A stretch of 64,000 bases of DNA, taken from NCBI GenBank assembly GCA_000242235.1, contig JH590861.1, positions 571,257 through 635,256 on the forward strand, given 5' to 3'. The stretch is from Stomatobaculum longum (GTDB lineage: Bacteria; Bacillota; Clostridia; Lachnospirales; Lachnospiraceae). Below are positions 52,896 through 62,700 of this stretch, piece by piece; position 1 is the stretch's first letter; every line of letters begins with the position of its first letter. Made by a program: the position numbers and the translations under genes. The notes under the pieces were generated by a model. It worked only from the letters and a program-made list of their open reading frames with translations. It was not told the origin of the DNA and did no database searches.

Positions 52896-53345
52896 TCAGC
52901 CCAGAAGCATTTTTCTGATCTGCTCCATGAGAAGCAGTGTGTCGTCCGTGGAGCGCGTCGCGCAGAATACCGTGTCGTCTCCGGCCACGCAGCCCACAAC
53001 TTCGTGGAGGTGCATCGCATCCAGCGAGGCCGCGACCGCCATGGCCATACCGGAGACCGTCTTTACAACCAGCAGATTCTGGGCTCTGTCCATGCCCTGA
53101 TAGCTGTCCCGGAGAATCCGGACATATTTCTCAATCTTCGGATCCTCGTTCTGCATGACGGTGTAGCGCTGCTTGCCGTTATCCGTTGCGACCTTGGTGA
53201 GCCGCATCTCGCGGATGTCGCGGGATACCGTGGCCTGCGTCACGCGAAAACCGGCCTTTCTGAGTTCCTCGACCAGCTCCTCCTGCGTCTCAATTTCCTT
53301 CTTTCCAATCAACTCGACAATTTTTGAATGTCTCTCCAGCTTCAT
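52896..53345 (-). CDS. argR: Arginine repressor ArgR
   Basis: A 149-residue hexameric regulator of arginine metabolism. The N-terminal winged helix is seen in LIGKKEIETQEELVEELRKAGF and TQATVSRDIREMRLTKV. The C-terminal part contains the arginine-binding motif VVGCVAGDDTVFCATRS. The ATG at 53345 has a GGGGGG run six bases upstream and gives the standard length; the longer frame overlaps nadK. It lies between nadK and recN. Confidence 0.97.
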   Translation of the reverse strand: MKLERHSKIVELIGKKEIETQEELVEELRKAGFRVTQATVSRDIREMRLTKVATDNGKQRYTVMQNEDPKIEKYVRILRDSYQGMDRAQNLLVVKTVSGMAMAVAASLDAMHLHEVVGCVAGDDTVFCATRSTDDTLLLMEQIRKMLLG

Positions 53346-53358
53346 CTGTCGCCCCCCT

Positions 53359-54195
53359 TCACAGCGCCGCCATCTTACTGCGCAGCTGCGCCAAAAAGCT
53401 CTCTCCCCCGATGCGGACCACCGGTGTGGTCTGCTGACTCTCCGAAATGCGCACGAGGTCTCCCCCGAGCAGTTCTTCGGTCGCGGCGCCGTCAAAATCG
53501 GCACTCTGAATGCCCCGCTCCTCTTCCGGAATCCAGACCTCAAGGACATCCTCCGCGCGGAGCACAATGCTCGTGCGATACAGCGAGTGCGGACAAATCG
53601 GTGTCAGCACCGTCATACGCGCGGCAGGATCAATGATCGGTCCTCCGGCGCTCAGATTATAGGCCGTCGAACCGGTCGGTGTTGAGATAATAATACCATC
53701 TGCCTTATATTCATTCAAGAAAGCCCCGTTTACATAAATCCGGAAATGCACCGGACCGGCGCTCGTTTTTCGCGAGACGACAATCTCATTCAACGCGAGC
53801 CACTCGTGGTCGCGCGGGCTCTCGTGCCCGTTCCGGATGACTCTGCCGTTCAGCATCATCCGCTCTTCGATGACATAGTCGTCTGCGATGAGTTTTTCCA
53901 AAACCCCGGGAATTTCTTCGTCGCTGCTCGCCACCGTGAGATAACCGAGGTGACCGAGGTTGATGCCGACCAGCGGCACACCGCTCCCGGCGAGCCCCCG
54001 CGCCGCGCGAATCAGCGTCCCGTCGCCGCCGAGTGTCAGCACGCAGTCGTAGTCTTCGCCGCGAATCCCCGCGATATCGTGCTCTTCGATGTCGACCAGT
54101 TCGGCGCCGAGCGAGAGAAGCTGCTCCCGGATCGACGCGGCCTTCTCCGCTGCGTGCTCCTTGCCGCGGTTCAGGAAAAGTAAAAACCGTCTCAT
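53359..54195 (-). CDS. nadK: NAD kinase
   Basis: A 278-residue enzyme that phosphorylates NAD to NADP. The GGDGT motif (LTLGGDGTLIRAARG) lies at about residues 54-68, then GINLGHLGYLT, the NEIV block, and the second conserved motif TPTGSTAYNLSAGGPIIDP near residue 175. It starts with a 4-base overlap with tlyA. With pncB and nudC it makes up the NAD(P) genes of the window. Confidence 0.97.
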   Translation of the reverse strand: MRRFLLFLNRGKEHAAEKAASIREQLLSLGAELVDIEEHDIAGIRGEDYDCVLTLGGDGTLIRAARGLAGSGVPLVGINLGHLGYLTVASSDEEIPGVLEKLIADDYVIEERMMLNGRVIRNGHESPRDHEWLALNEIVVSRKTSAGPVHFRIYVNGAFLNEYKADGIIISTPTGSTAYNLSAGGPIIDPAARMTVLTPICPHSLYRTSIVLRAEDVLEVWIPEEERGIQSADFDGAATEELLGGDLVRISESQQTTPVVRIGGESFLAQLRSKMAAL

Positions 54196-55013
54196 GCTTT
54201 TCCTCCCGCCAGAGTCTCATGTGCCGCGCGAACCACAGCGCGCGCGGTCTCCGGCGTCACTGCGGGAGCGCCCTCGCTTTCCTCCGCGGTGCGAAGCCAG
54301 ATCAGATACTCGATATTGCCTTCCGGCCCGCGTATCGGCGAAAAACTCAAGCCGTGCGGCACAAAGCCCGAAGCCGCCGCATAGCCGAGCACTTTCTCGA
54401 TGACCTCGACATGGATTTTCGGCTCTCGCACCACGCCGTGCTTGCCGACCTGCTCTCTCCCCGCCTCAAACTGGGGTTTGATGAGCGCGACCACTTCGCC
54501 CTCTGCGGAAAGCAGTGCCCGCACCGCCGGCAACACTTTCTCGAGCGAGATAAACGAGACATCAATCGAGGAAAACGCAATTTCCTCCGGCACCTCCTGC
54601 CGGGTCGCATAGCGGATGTTGGTCTTCTCGAGACACACGACGCGCGTATCGTTCCGGAGTTTCCAGTCGAGCTGACCGTGCCCCACATCGACCGCGTAGA
54701 CCTTAAGCGCCCCGTTTTGCAGCATGCAGTCCGTGAAACCGCCGGTCGAGGCGCCGACATCCATGCAGATTTTACCTGTGAGCGAGAGCGGAAACTCTTT
54801 CAGTGCCTTTTCGAGTTTTAGGCCGCCGCGGCTCACATAGGGCAGGCGATTGCCGCGCACCTCGATGGTCACTTCCGGCGGAAAATTCTGTCCTGCCTTG
54901 TCCTCCCGCTGTCCGTCCACGAATACCACGCCGGCCATGATGAGCGCCTTTGCCTTTTCGCGGCTCTCCGCGAGGCCGCGCGCCGTCATCATAACGTCCA
55001 GTCTCTCTTTCAT
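54192..55013 (-). CDS. tlyA: TlyA family rRNA methyltransferase
   Basis: A 273-residue protein with an N-terminal S4 RNA-binding domain (about 1-60, RLDVMMTARGLAESREKAKALIMAG in parts) and a C-terminal FtsJ-type methyltransferase with the SAM motif CMDVGASTGGFTDCML at about 78-93. Mycobacterial TlyA methylates 16S and 23S rRNA and affects capreomycin sensitivity; the same is inferred here. The ATG at 55013 has GAGAGG upstream; a GTG at 55028 is an alternative. Confidence 0.95.
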   Translation of the reverse strand: MKERLDVMMTARGLAESREKAKALIMAGVVFVDGQREDKAGQNFPPEVTIEVRGNRLPYVSRGGLKLEKALKEFPLSLTGKICMDVGASTGGFTDCMLQNGALKVYAVDVGHGQLDWKLRNDTRVVCLEKTNIRYATRQEVPEEIAFSSIDVSFISLEKVLPAVRALLSAEGEVVALIKPQFEAGREQVGKHGVVREPKIHVEVIEKVLGYAAASGFVPHGLSFSPIRGPEGNIEYLIWLRTAEESEGAPAVTPETARAVVRAAHETLAGGKA

Positions 55014-55028
55014 TCCGTTCCTCTCCAC

Positions 55029-56894
55029 TCACCAGTGATACTTGTCCCGCAACACGCGGACAATCGAATCCGAATCAATGCCGAGGTGCTGCCGGAGCAC
55101 CGACACATCGCCGTGCTCCACATAGGCGTCCGGCAGAGCAATGTGCGTCACCGAGAGTTCTTTCTCCTGCGACGAAGCCCATTCGGCCACCTCGAGGCCG
55201 AAGCCGCCGCGGAGCACATTCTCCTCAAGCGTCACAAAGTTTTGATGCGTCTCTGCGAGTTCCGCAAGGAGCTCCCGGTCAATCGGCTTCGCGAAGCGCA
55301 TGTTGACAAGCGTACAGGGCTGGCCGAGCGCCTTTAACTTTTCTCTGACATGCTCCGCCGTGCTCACCATGCTGCCGAGCGCGAGCAGAGCTGTCTTCTC
55401 CTCGCGGAACAGGAGCTCCGCCTTGCCGAAGCGTATCGGTTCCCTGTGCTCTCCGAGACCGCGATAGGCCTGGCCGCGCGGATAGCGTATCGCAATCGGA
55501 CCGCCGTAGGAAAAGGCAAAGCGGAGTTCTTCTTCGAGCTCCCAGCAATTCTTCGGCGCAAGTATGGTCATGTTCGGAATACAGCCGAGATAGGACAGGT
55601 CAAAGACACCCTGATGGGTCTCGCCGTCCGCGCCGACCAGTCCCGCGCGGTCAATCGCAAAGACCACCGGCAGGTTCTGAATACAGACATCGTGGAGCAC
55701 CTGATCAAAGCCGCGCTGTAAAAAGGACGAATAGACCGCGACGACCGGCTTCATGCCGCCCGCCGCGAGGCCCGCCGCGCTCGTCACGGCATGCTGCTCG
55801 GCAATGCCCACGTCAAAATAGCGCTGCGGATAGCGCCGCCCGAACGCCGCGAGCCCCGTGCCCTCCGGCATCGCCGCCGTGACCGCGACAATGCGGGAAT
55901 CCTCCGCGGCGAGCTGAATCAGGGTCTTCGAAAAGACATCGGTATAGTCCGGATAGTGCTTATTCTTTTTCGGGACGCCGGTCGCGAGCTCAAAGGGGCC
56001 GACGCCGTGAAAGAGGTCCGGATGCCGCTCCGCCGGGCGGTAGCCCTTGCCCTTTTCGGTGATGACATGCACGAGAACCGCGCGGTTTAAGCGCCGCGCC
56101 TCCTCAAAGACGCGCATCATTTTTTTAATGTCGTGTCCGTCTACCGGTCCGAGATAGGTCACGCCGAGATTTTCAAAGAGCATCCCCGGCACAAAGAGCT
56201 GTTTGATGCCGTTTTTGGTGGTCCTGAGACTCTCGACCATGCGCTTTCCGAGCCCCGGAATCGCCGAGAGCGCTTCCGCGACATTCTCTTTCAGGCGGTT
56301 ATAACCCGCCGAAGTCCGGATGGAATTCAGATAGGCGGACATGCCGCCCACATTCTCGGAGATGGACATGCGGTTGTCATTCAGCACGATGATGAAATTC
56401 GACTTCATGCGCCCCGCATTGTTCAGCGCCTCATAGGCCATGCCGCCGGTCAGGGCGCCGTCACCGATGACCGAAATGACCGCATGGTGCTCGCCGCGAA
56501 GGTCCCGCGCCGTTGCCATGCCGAGTCCCGCCGAAATCGAGGTGGAAGAATGTCCGGTGTTAAACGCGTCGCACGGGTTTTCGTTTCGCTTCGGAAAACC
56601 CGCAATGCCGCCGAACTGCCGAAGCCCCGCAAAATCCTTTTTGCGGCCGCTCAGAATCTTATGCGTGTAGGACTGATGTCCGACATCCCAGATGATTTTA
56701 TCTTCCGGCGGACAGAAGCTCAAATACATGGCCATCGTGAGCTCCACGACGCCGAGATTGCTCGCGAGATGTCCGCCCGACTCCGCGCAGTGCGAAATCA
56801 GAAAGCGCCGGATTTCGGACGCGAGCGCCCCCCATTCCGCTACCGGTATGCGGCGTATGTCCGCCGGTCCGTTGATTTGATCCAATCGACTCAT
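55029..56894 (-). CDS. dxs: 1-Deoxy-D-xylulose-5-phosphate synthase
   Basis: A 621-residue thiamine-diphosphate enzyme, first step of the MEP isoprenoid pathway. The TPP motif VIGDGALTGGMAYEALNNAG lies near residues 146-165. DVGHQSYTHKILSGR, GLVGADGETHQGVFDLSYL and YPRG are further signatures. Length is typical. It is flanked by ispA (14 bases upstream) and tlyA, the usual Bacillota order. Confidence 0.98.
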   Translation of the reverse strand: MSRLDQINGPADIRRIPVAEWGALASEIRRFLISHCAESGGHLASNLGVVELTMAMYLSFCPPEDKIIWDVGHQSYTHKILSGRKKDFAGLRQFGGIAGFPKRNENPCDAFNTGHSSTSISAGLGMATARDLRGEHHAVISVIGDGALTGGMAYEALNNAGRMKSNFIIVLNDNRMSISENVGGMSAYLNSIRTSAGYNRLKENVAEALSAIPGLGKRMVESLRTTKNGIKQLFVPGMLFENLGVTYLGPVDGHDIKKMMRVFEEARRLNRAVLVHVITEKGKGYRPAERHPDLFHGVGPFELATGVPKKNKHYPDYTDVFSKTLIQLAAEDSRIVAVTAAMPEGTGLAAFGRRYPQRYFDVGIAEQHAVTSAAGLAAGGMKPVVAVYSSFLQRGFDQVLHDVCIQNLPVVFAIDRAGLVGADGETHQGVFDLSYLGCIPNMTILAPKNCWELEEELRFAFSYGGPIAIRYPRGQAYRGLGEHREPIRFGKAELLFREEKTALLALGSMVSTAEHVREKLKALGQPCTLVNMRFAKPIDRELLAELAETHQNFVTLEENVLRGGFGLEVAEWASSQEKELSVTHIALPDAYVEHGDVSVLRQHLGIDSDSIVRVLRDKYHW

Positions 56895-56908
56895 AACTCT
56901 CTCCGTCC

Positions 56909-57805
56909 TCAGAAGCGACGGTCCGTGAGATAAGCAATGAGCGCCGCGAGTGTCTCTGTCTCGCCCGGGAACTCCCGAAGGCGCTGCTCTGCCGCTTCAC
57001 TCTGTTGTCTGACAGCCTCTCTCGCGGCTTCCAGCCCAAAAAGGGAAACATAGGTCGTCTTCTGATTTTTTTCATCCGAGTGCAGAGGTTTGCCGAGCTC
57101 TGCCTCGGTCGCGGTCTCGTCGAGAATATCGTCCTGAATCTGGAACGCGAGACCGACTGCCCTGCCGATCTGCTCGGCACACGAAATCTCTGCCTCGCTC
57201 GCCCCGCCGAGGGCCGCGCCCATCATAAAGGCGGCCTCGAGGAGGGCGCCGGTTTTCAGGCGGTAGATGAAGTCGAGCGTCGTCGCATCCAGATGCTCTC
57301 CGGTCTTCTCGACATCCACGGACTGCCCGCCGAGCATGCCGCCGACACCGCTCTTCTCGCCGAGTATCGCGAGCGCCCGCGCCGCTCTCTCCGGATGGCG
57401 GGACTGCCCCACGGCGCGTCCGGCCACGGTCAGCGCTTCCAACACCAGTCCGTCGCCCGCGAGCGTGCCCATGGCCTCGCCGTAGACATACCAGGTCGTC
57501 GGCTTGCCGCGGCGCAATGTGTCATTGTCCATGCAGGGTAAATCGTCGTGTACCAGCGAAAAACTGTGTATCATCTCAAGCGCCGCGAGGAAGGGCGCCG
57601 CCTCTTCCTTCCAGCCCGTCTCACCGCGCCGCGCCGCAAAACATCTGCAGGTCTCAAAGAGCAGAATCGGGCGTATGCGCTTGCCGCCGTTCTCGACAGC
57701 CTCCCGCATGGCCCGGATGACAGTGCGCTGCAACCCCTCTTCGCGGGGCAGCGCAGCTCGAATCAACATTTCGATTTCTGTTTTGTCATAGGGAAGTGTC
57801 GGCAT
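56909..57805 (-). CDS. ispA: Short-chain polyprenyl diphosphate synthase (farnesyl diphosphate synthase type)
   Basis: A 298-residue prenyltransferase that condenses IPP with allylic diphosphates. The first aspartate-rich motif is LVHDDLPCMDND near residue 85 and the second is FQIQDDILDETA near 225, with GGKRIRPILL before. Product length is inferred as C15 from family position near xseB and dxs. The ATG at 57805 has GGAGG six bases upstream and lies 20 bases inside the end of xseB. Confidence 0.95.
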   Translation of the reverse strand: MPTLPYDKTEIEMLIRAALPREEGLQRTVIRAMREAVENGGKRIRPILLFETCRCFAARRGETGWKEEAAPFLAALEMIHSFSLVHDDLPCMDNDTLRRGKPTTWYVYGEAMGTLAGDGLVLEALTVAGRAVGQSRHPERAARALAILGEKSGVGGMLGGQSVDVEKTGEHLDATTLDFIYRLKTGALLEAAFMMGAALGGASEAEISCAEQIGRAVGLAFQIQDDILDETATEAELGKPLHSDEKNQKTTYVSLFGLEAAREAVRQQSEAAEQRLREFPGETETLAALIAYLTDRRF

Positions 57806-58037
57806 AGCGATCCTCCAGAACTTCCATCTGCTCTTCGACAAAGGTGAGTCGCTCGTTGATTTCACCCGCGAGCTTCATACCTTTTTCGTAGAGCGAAAAG
57901 GCCTCCTCGAGGCTGGTATCGCTCGCCTCGAGTTTTTCCAGCAGCGCTTCGAGGCGCTCCATGCTCGCTTCGACCGACAGCTTGCTCTTCTTCTTTGCCG
58001 TCACCTGCTTCTTCTCCTGCTCAAGCTTTTCGTCCAT
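57786..58037 (-). CDS. xseB: Exodeoxyribonuclease VII small subunit
   Basis: An 83-residue helical protein that assembles with XseA into exonuclease VII. SMERLEALLEKLEASDTSLEEAFSLYEKGMKL (read in parts) is the family core; the C-terminal tail is variable. The ATG at 58037 has GGAGGAG just upstream and lies 17 bases inside xseA, which ties their translation together. The longer frame is an overlap artefact. Confidence 0.95.
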   Translation of the reverse strand: MDEKLEQEKKQVTAKKKSKLSVEASMERLEALLEKLEASDTSLEEAFSLYEKGMKLAGEINERLTFVEEQMEVLEDRYADTSL

Positions 58038-59250
58038 GGCTCTCCTCCTGCTGTTCTCTCCTGATTTCTTCGACTCTGACCTCCGCCGCGCCGTCCAGGA
58101 AGCGAAGGCTGAGCCGCTCTCCCGTCGAGAGGCTTGCGGCGCTCTGCACGGCTGTGCCGTCCGCATGGGCGGCATAGGCATAGCCGCCTGTCAGACGATT
58201 GAGCGGAGAAGCCGCGCGAAGGCGCGCCGCGAGCAGCTGAAACGCCGCCCGCCGCGCCTGTATCTTTTTGTTCAGTCCTGCCTCGAGTCCCTGCCGCAGC
58301 GCGAGGGTGCGCTGCTGTCTCGCGCTGAGCAATTCCTCGGGCGCGTTCAGCCGGAGCCGGAAGCCTGCCCCTCTTGCGCGCGCGCGGAGATCCCCTACTT
58401 TCTCCCGCAGCCCCCGGGACAGTTGCTGCCGTAGTCCCGCAATCAGGGCCAGCTGCGCCGCCAGATTCGGCACACCGCGCTCCGCCGCTGCCGAAGGCGT
58501 CGCCGCGCGGAGATCCGCGACAAAGTCGAGGAGGGTCACATCCGACTCGTGCCCGACCGCGGAAATCAGGGGCGTCTCGCAGGCGTAGGCTGCCCGCGCA
58601 ACCCGCTCGTCGTTAAAACACCAGAGATCTTCGAGTGAACCGCCGCCGCGTCCCACAATCATGAGATCCACGCCGCGCCGGTCGAGGGTCCGAATCCCCC
58701 GCACGATGCTCTCTGCCGCGCCCTCTCCCTGCACCAGCGCCGGATAGAGCACGATTTTGACATAGGGATTCTGTTGGCGGGCCACGGTCTGAATGTCATG
58801 AATCGCCGCGCCGCTCGGGCTCGTCACGACGCCGAGCGTCAAAACGAAGCGCGGCAGCGGCTTCTTGTGCGCCGCGTCAAAGAGGCCTTCCGCCTCGAGC
58901 GCGCGGAGACGCGCCTGATAGAGCGCATAGAGCTCACCCTGCCCCAGTTTCTCGACGGTTTTCGTGTTCAGCTGGTAGACGCCCGCTTTTTCGTAGACGG
59001 TCACAGCTCCCGTACAGACCACCTGCATGCCGTCCGCAAGGCGCATGTCGAGACCGAGTGCATTCTGCCGGTAGATGACGCCGCGGAGTTCCGCGCCGCT
59101 GTCCTTCAAGGTAAAGTAAATATGTCCGCTCGCGTGATACTTCACATTGGAGAGCTCGCCCTGCACGCGAAGTCCCGCGAGCAGAAAATCCTCGCGGAAC
59201 AGATTGCCGACATAGGCATTGAGCTGCGTCACCGTATAAATCGTTGCCAT
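58021..59250 (-). CDS. xseA: Exodeoxyribonuclease VII large subunit
   Basis: A 409-residue catalytic subunit that digests single-stranded DNA into short oligonucleotides. It has an N-terminal OB domain (about 1-100, including VQGELSNVKYHASGHIYFTLKD in parts), then the catalytic region with VTSPSGAAIHDI, GRGGGSLEDLWCFNDERVARA and SAVGHESDVTLLDFVADLRAATPSAAAE (read in parts), and a coiled-coil tail. It begins directly after the nusB stop codon. Confidence 0.97.
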   Translation of the reverse strand: MATIYTVTQLNAYVGNLFREDFLLAGLRVQGELSNVKYHASGHIYFTLKDSGAELRGVIYRQNALGLDMRLADGMQVVCTGAVTVYEKAGVYQLNTKTVEKLGQGELYALYQARLRALEAEGLFDAAHKKPLPRFVLTLGVVTSPSGAAIHDIQTVARQQNPYVKIVLYPALVQGEGAAESIVRGIRTLDRRGVDLMIVGRGGGSLEDLWCFNDERVARAAYACETPLISAVGHESDVTLLDFVADLRAATPSAAAERGVPNLAAQLALIAGLRQQLSRGLREKVGDLRARARGAGFRLRLNAPEELLSARQQRTLALRQGLEAGLNKKIQARRAAFQLLAARLRAASPLNRLTGGYAYAAHADGTAVQSAASLSTGERLSLRFLDGAAEVRVEEIRREQQEESHGRKA

Positions 59251-59667
59251 TTAGACCAGTTTCGCGAGGACGCCGTTCACAAAAGAGGGTGCCTCTTCTC
59301 CGCCGAATTTCTTTGCGAGCTCCACGGCCTCATTGATGGCGACCTTCTCCGGGATGTTCTCGTCGAAACGGAGCTCGAAGCAGGCGAGGCGAAGTATTGT
59401 GAGCTCCACGCGCCCCATCTGCCGGAGACTCCAGCCGGAGGACGCCTGCTGCAGAATACCGTCGATCTCCTCGCGCTTGTCGAGAACGGCTTTGACGCGC
59501 TCCCGGCATATTTTCCGCTCTTCCTCACTGAATTCCGGACTCTCGTCCTCTTCGTCCGGAACTTCGCATAAATACGCATCGATCTGCCCGTCCGCCTCCG
59601 CAGGCGCGCAAAAATCGGTGCTGAACAGCATCTTAAAGCAATGCTCTCTGAGCGCTCGTCTTGTCAT
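59251..59667 (-). CDS. nusB: Transcription antitermination factor NusB
   Basis: A 138-residue all-helical protein that, with NusE/S10, binds boxA in rRNA leaders to prevent early termination. TRRALREHCFKMLFSTDF at the N terminus and EVAINEAVELAKKFGGEEAPSFVNGVL (here KVAINEAVELAKKFG) at the C terminus are typical. It is the first gene of the long nusB-xseAB-ispA-dxs-tlyA-nadK-argR-recN unit and has its own promoter. Confidence 0.97.
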   Translation of the reverse strand: MTRRALREHCFKMLFSTDFCAPAEADGQIDAYLCEVPDEEDESPEFSEEERKICRERVKAVLDKREEIDGILQQASSGWSLRQMGRVELTILRLACFELRFDENIPEKVAINEAVELAKKFGGEEAPSFVNGVLAKLV

Positions 59668-59700
59668 CTCCTATCCTTTCCAAAGCACATACTTAGTCGA

Positions 59701-59729
59701 AGTATAGCGCAATTCGGCGCGATTCACAA
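59701..59729 (-). promoter_or_regulatory. Promoter of the nusB unit, overlapping the addA stop
   Basis: On the reverse strand TTGTGA (59724-59729), formed by the last leucine codon and the stop codon of addA, is spaced 17 bases from TATACT (59701-59706). Confidence 0.7.
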
Positions 59730-62700
59730 GGCGAGAACCTCGCCGCGCGCTGTCGAGTAAATGAGCTTCTCTGCGACCGTCTTCTCCTCCGTCATCGCGA
59801 GTGCCCGCGCATAGAGAGAAAGCTGTGCTGTATATTTCTCGCGGTAATGCGCTTCCTCCGTCGCCTTGTCGGTTTTATAGTCGAGCACCACAAGTTGCCC
59901 TGCCTCCTCAAACCAGGCGTCAATCACGCCCTGCACGACCACCGGTTCCTCGCTCTGTCTGGACGGGTCGGCCTCGCGCGCCGGTATCGCCATCACAAAA
60001 GAAGTCTCGCGGTGCAAGGTACCGGCGCGCTGCGCGCTCGCGAGCCGCGCCGCGAGCGCACTCTGCAGAAAACGGATGACAGGCGGCAGTGCAATCAGCG
60101 TCCCGTCTTCTTCCGGCAGTGCGCCGGTCTCCGCCAGCTCTCTCAGAAAATCCCGAAGCCCCTCCTCTGTCCAGGACCGGGTAAAATCAATCCGCTCAAA
60201 CAGTTTGTGGTAGGCGGTGCCGCGCCGCGCGGCGACCTCGCTTCCCCCGTCCTGCGGGAGGGAAAAGAGCGGCGCGGAGAGCCCCTCCTCCTGCTCTTCC
60301 CTGAGCCGCTTCAGTTCCGAAGCGCTCCACTTGACCTGAAGCCGCACATCTTCCGCGTGGGCATAGGGCTTCATGAGCGGCGCAAAGCGGGCGGCCTCTA
60401 TCTCTGTCGGCGGAGTCTCTTCGGCTTTTCGGAGTTCTTCCCGGAGCCGGAGTACCTTCTCGCCCGTCTCGAGAATCTCACGCGCCGCGGCCTCACTGCT
60501 CACCTTCCGCGGGACAATCCGGCAAAGCGCCTTGTCCCGCGCCATTGCCATGAGAATCCATTCGAGATAACTGTTTGCGCTGCGGAGCTCTGCCGTGCAA
60601 AGCGGTTCGCCGCCGTCCGTTTCGGACAGCGGTTCGCTGCTCTCTCCTTCCGGCAGCGGCTCTGTTCCCTCCTTGAAACCGGCGACCAGAATCAGCTTCT
60701 CCTTGGCGCGCGTCATCGCGACATAGAGCACGCGGAGTTCCTCCCCGAGCGCCTCCGTCCTGAGGTGCCAGGCAAACGCCGCCTTCTTCGCCGTGCCGCC
60801 CTTGGCATGCAAGTCGTAATCGACCGCATCGGCCGCAATGCCGAGTTTCTCGTCGTAGAGAATGCCGCGGCTCAGATCCCGCTGGTTAAAGCGCTTCGAG
60901 AGTCCGGCCAAAAAGACAATCGGGAACTCCAGCCCCTTTGACTTATGCACGGTCATAATGCGGACCGCCGCTGCCTCCTCGCCGGGAAGCTGCGCGGACC
61001 CGTAGTCGGCGTTGTATTTTTTCAGATTGTCAATATAGCGCACAAAGTCGCTGAGTCCGCGGTACCCGATGCTCTCAAACTCCTCGGCCTTCACAATCAG
61101 CATCTGCAGATTCGCAAAGCGGAGCTCACCGCCCGGGCGCGCCGCTTCCTCGTTCCGGTAGCCGCTCTCTGTATACAAAAGTCGCAGAAATTGCGGGAGC
61201 TCGAGATAGCTCTCCGCTTCCCGCCAGGCCTCGAGTTTCCGGAAGAGCGCGGCGGCTTTCACCGCGCCCGTGCTCTCCGGCGCTGTCGCGACGGCCGCTT
61301 CGAGGCGCTCGTAGAGACTCACGCCCTCCCCCTTTGCCGCGAGAGAGGCAAGCTCCTCTTCGCTGAGACCGCCGATCGGCGCGCGGAGCACAGCTGCGAG
61401 CGGAATATCGCGGAAGGGATTATCGATCGCGCGGAGTAAGCTCAACACCGTTCTGACCTCCGTCGCGTCAAAGTAACCGGTCTTCTGCTCTGCGAGCGCC
61501 GGAATACCGTGGCTCATCAACACTTCGACAAAGCGCTCCGCCTGCCCGGAAGTCGCGCGGAGTAAAATCGCAATGTCACCGTAAGTAGCCGCTCGGAGGC
61601 CGCCTTCGCCGTCCGAAATCCGAAGCCCCTTTGCCGGGTCAAGCAGCTCCCGGATGCGGGTCGCGATGGCCTCAGCCTCGACAACCGCCGCGGTCTCCTC
61701 GCCCTCTGCATCCCTCTCGACCAGCATGAGTTCGGTCGCATAGCTGTCCTCGCTGCCCTCAGGTATCGGAAACGCCGCCCCCGGATAGAGCGTCGCATCC
61801 GCATCGTAGCGGACGCCGCCGAGTTCTTCGCGCATGAGATACGAAAAAACAGCATTGCAACTCGCGAGCACCGCTTCGCGGCTTCGGAAGTTTTTGCGGA
61901 GATCCACCCGCGTGTCAATCCCGGGTTCCGCTGCGCCACCGTCATCCTTCCGGTAATTGCGGTATTTCTCCGCAAAGAGCTCGGGCTTTGCGTGGCGAAA
62001 ACCGTAGATCGACTGCTTGATATCGCCGACCAGAAAAAGTCTTCCGGTCTCGATGGCGCGGAGCAGTTCTTCCTGCACCCCGTTCGAATCCTGGTATTCA
62101 TCGACATAAATTTCCCGAAACGCCGCCTGATATTCCCTTGCGATTTCGCTCGGGTGCCGTTTTCCCGCGGCGTCGCTCTCCCAAAAGAGCGCCAGGGTCT
62201 CGTGCTCAAGGTCGGAAAAATCCAGGAGGTTCTTTTCCCGCTTCTTTGCCAGAAAGCGCGCCAAAAAGTCGCGCGCCAATCCGATTAATGTGCGCACGGT
62301 CTCTGCGTCTTCGACCCTGTCCGCGGCTTCCGCATCTCCCCGCCCGAAGGCTTCGAGCGGTTTTTTGAGCGCCTTTTTCCAAAACTCCCGGAGACTTTTG
62401 ACACGGGATGCGCAGTCCGGGTCACTGTCCTTTTTGTTCCTCCCGAGTCTGTCGTAAGTCTGAAAGGCTGTGAGCGCAAGGCAGGCGGCCGGATAGTCCT
62501 CCGCCGCCCGGAGGCGCTGCAGTTTGCCGAGATCGCTCTGCACCGCGCCCTCATAGCCGTTTAGGCCTCCCTCTTCGCAGAGAAGCTGTGCCTCCTCCGC
62601 AAAGCCGCAGAGTTCGGCGCCGAGCTTTCGAAGCTCTTCCGCCATGTAACGCTGATAGGCGCTCTCCGATAGATTGCCGTCCGTCCGCTCTGCTTCCGCT

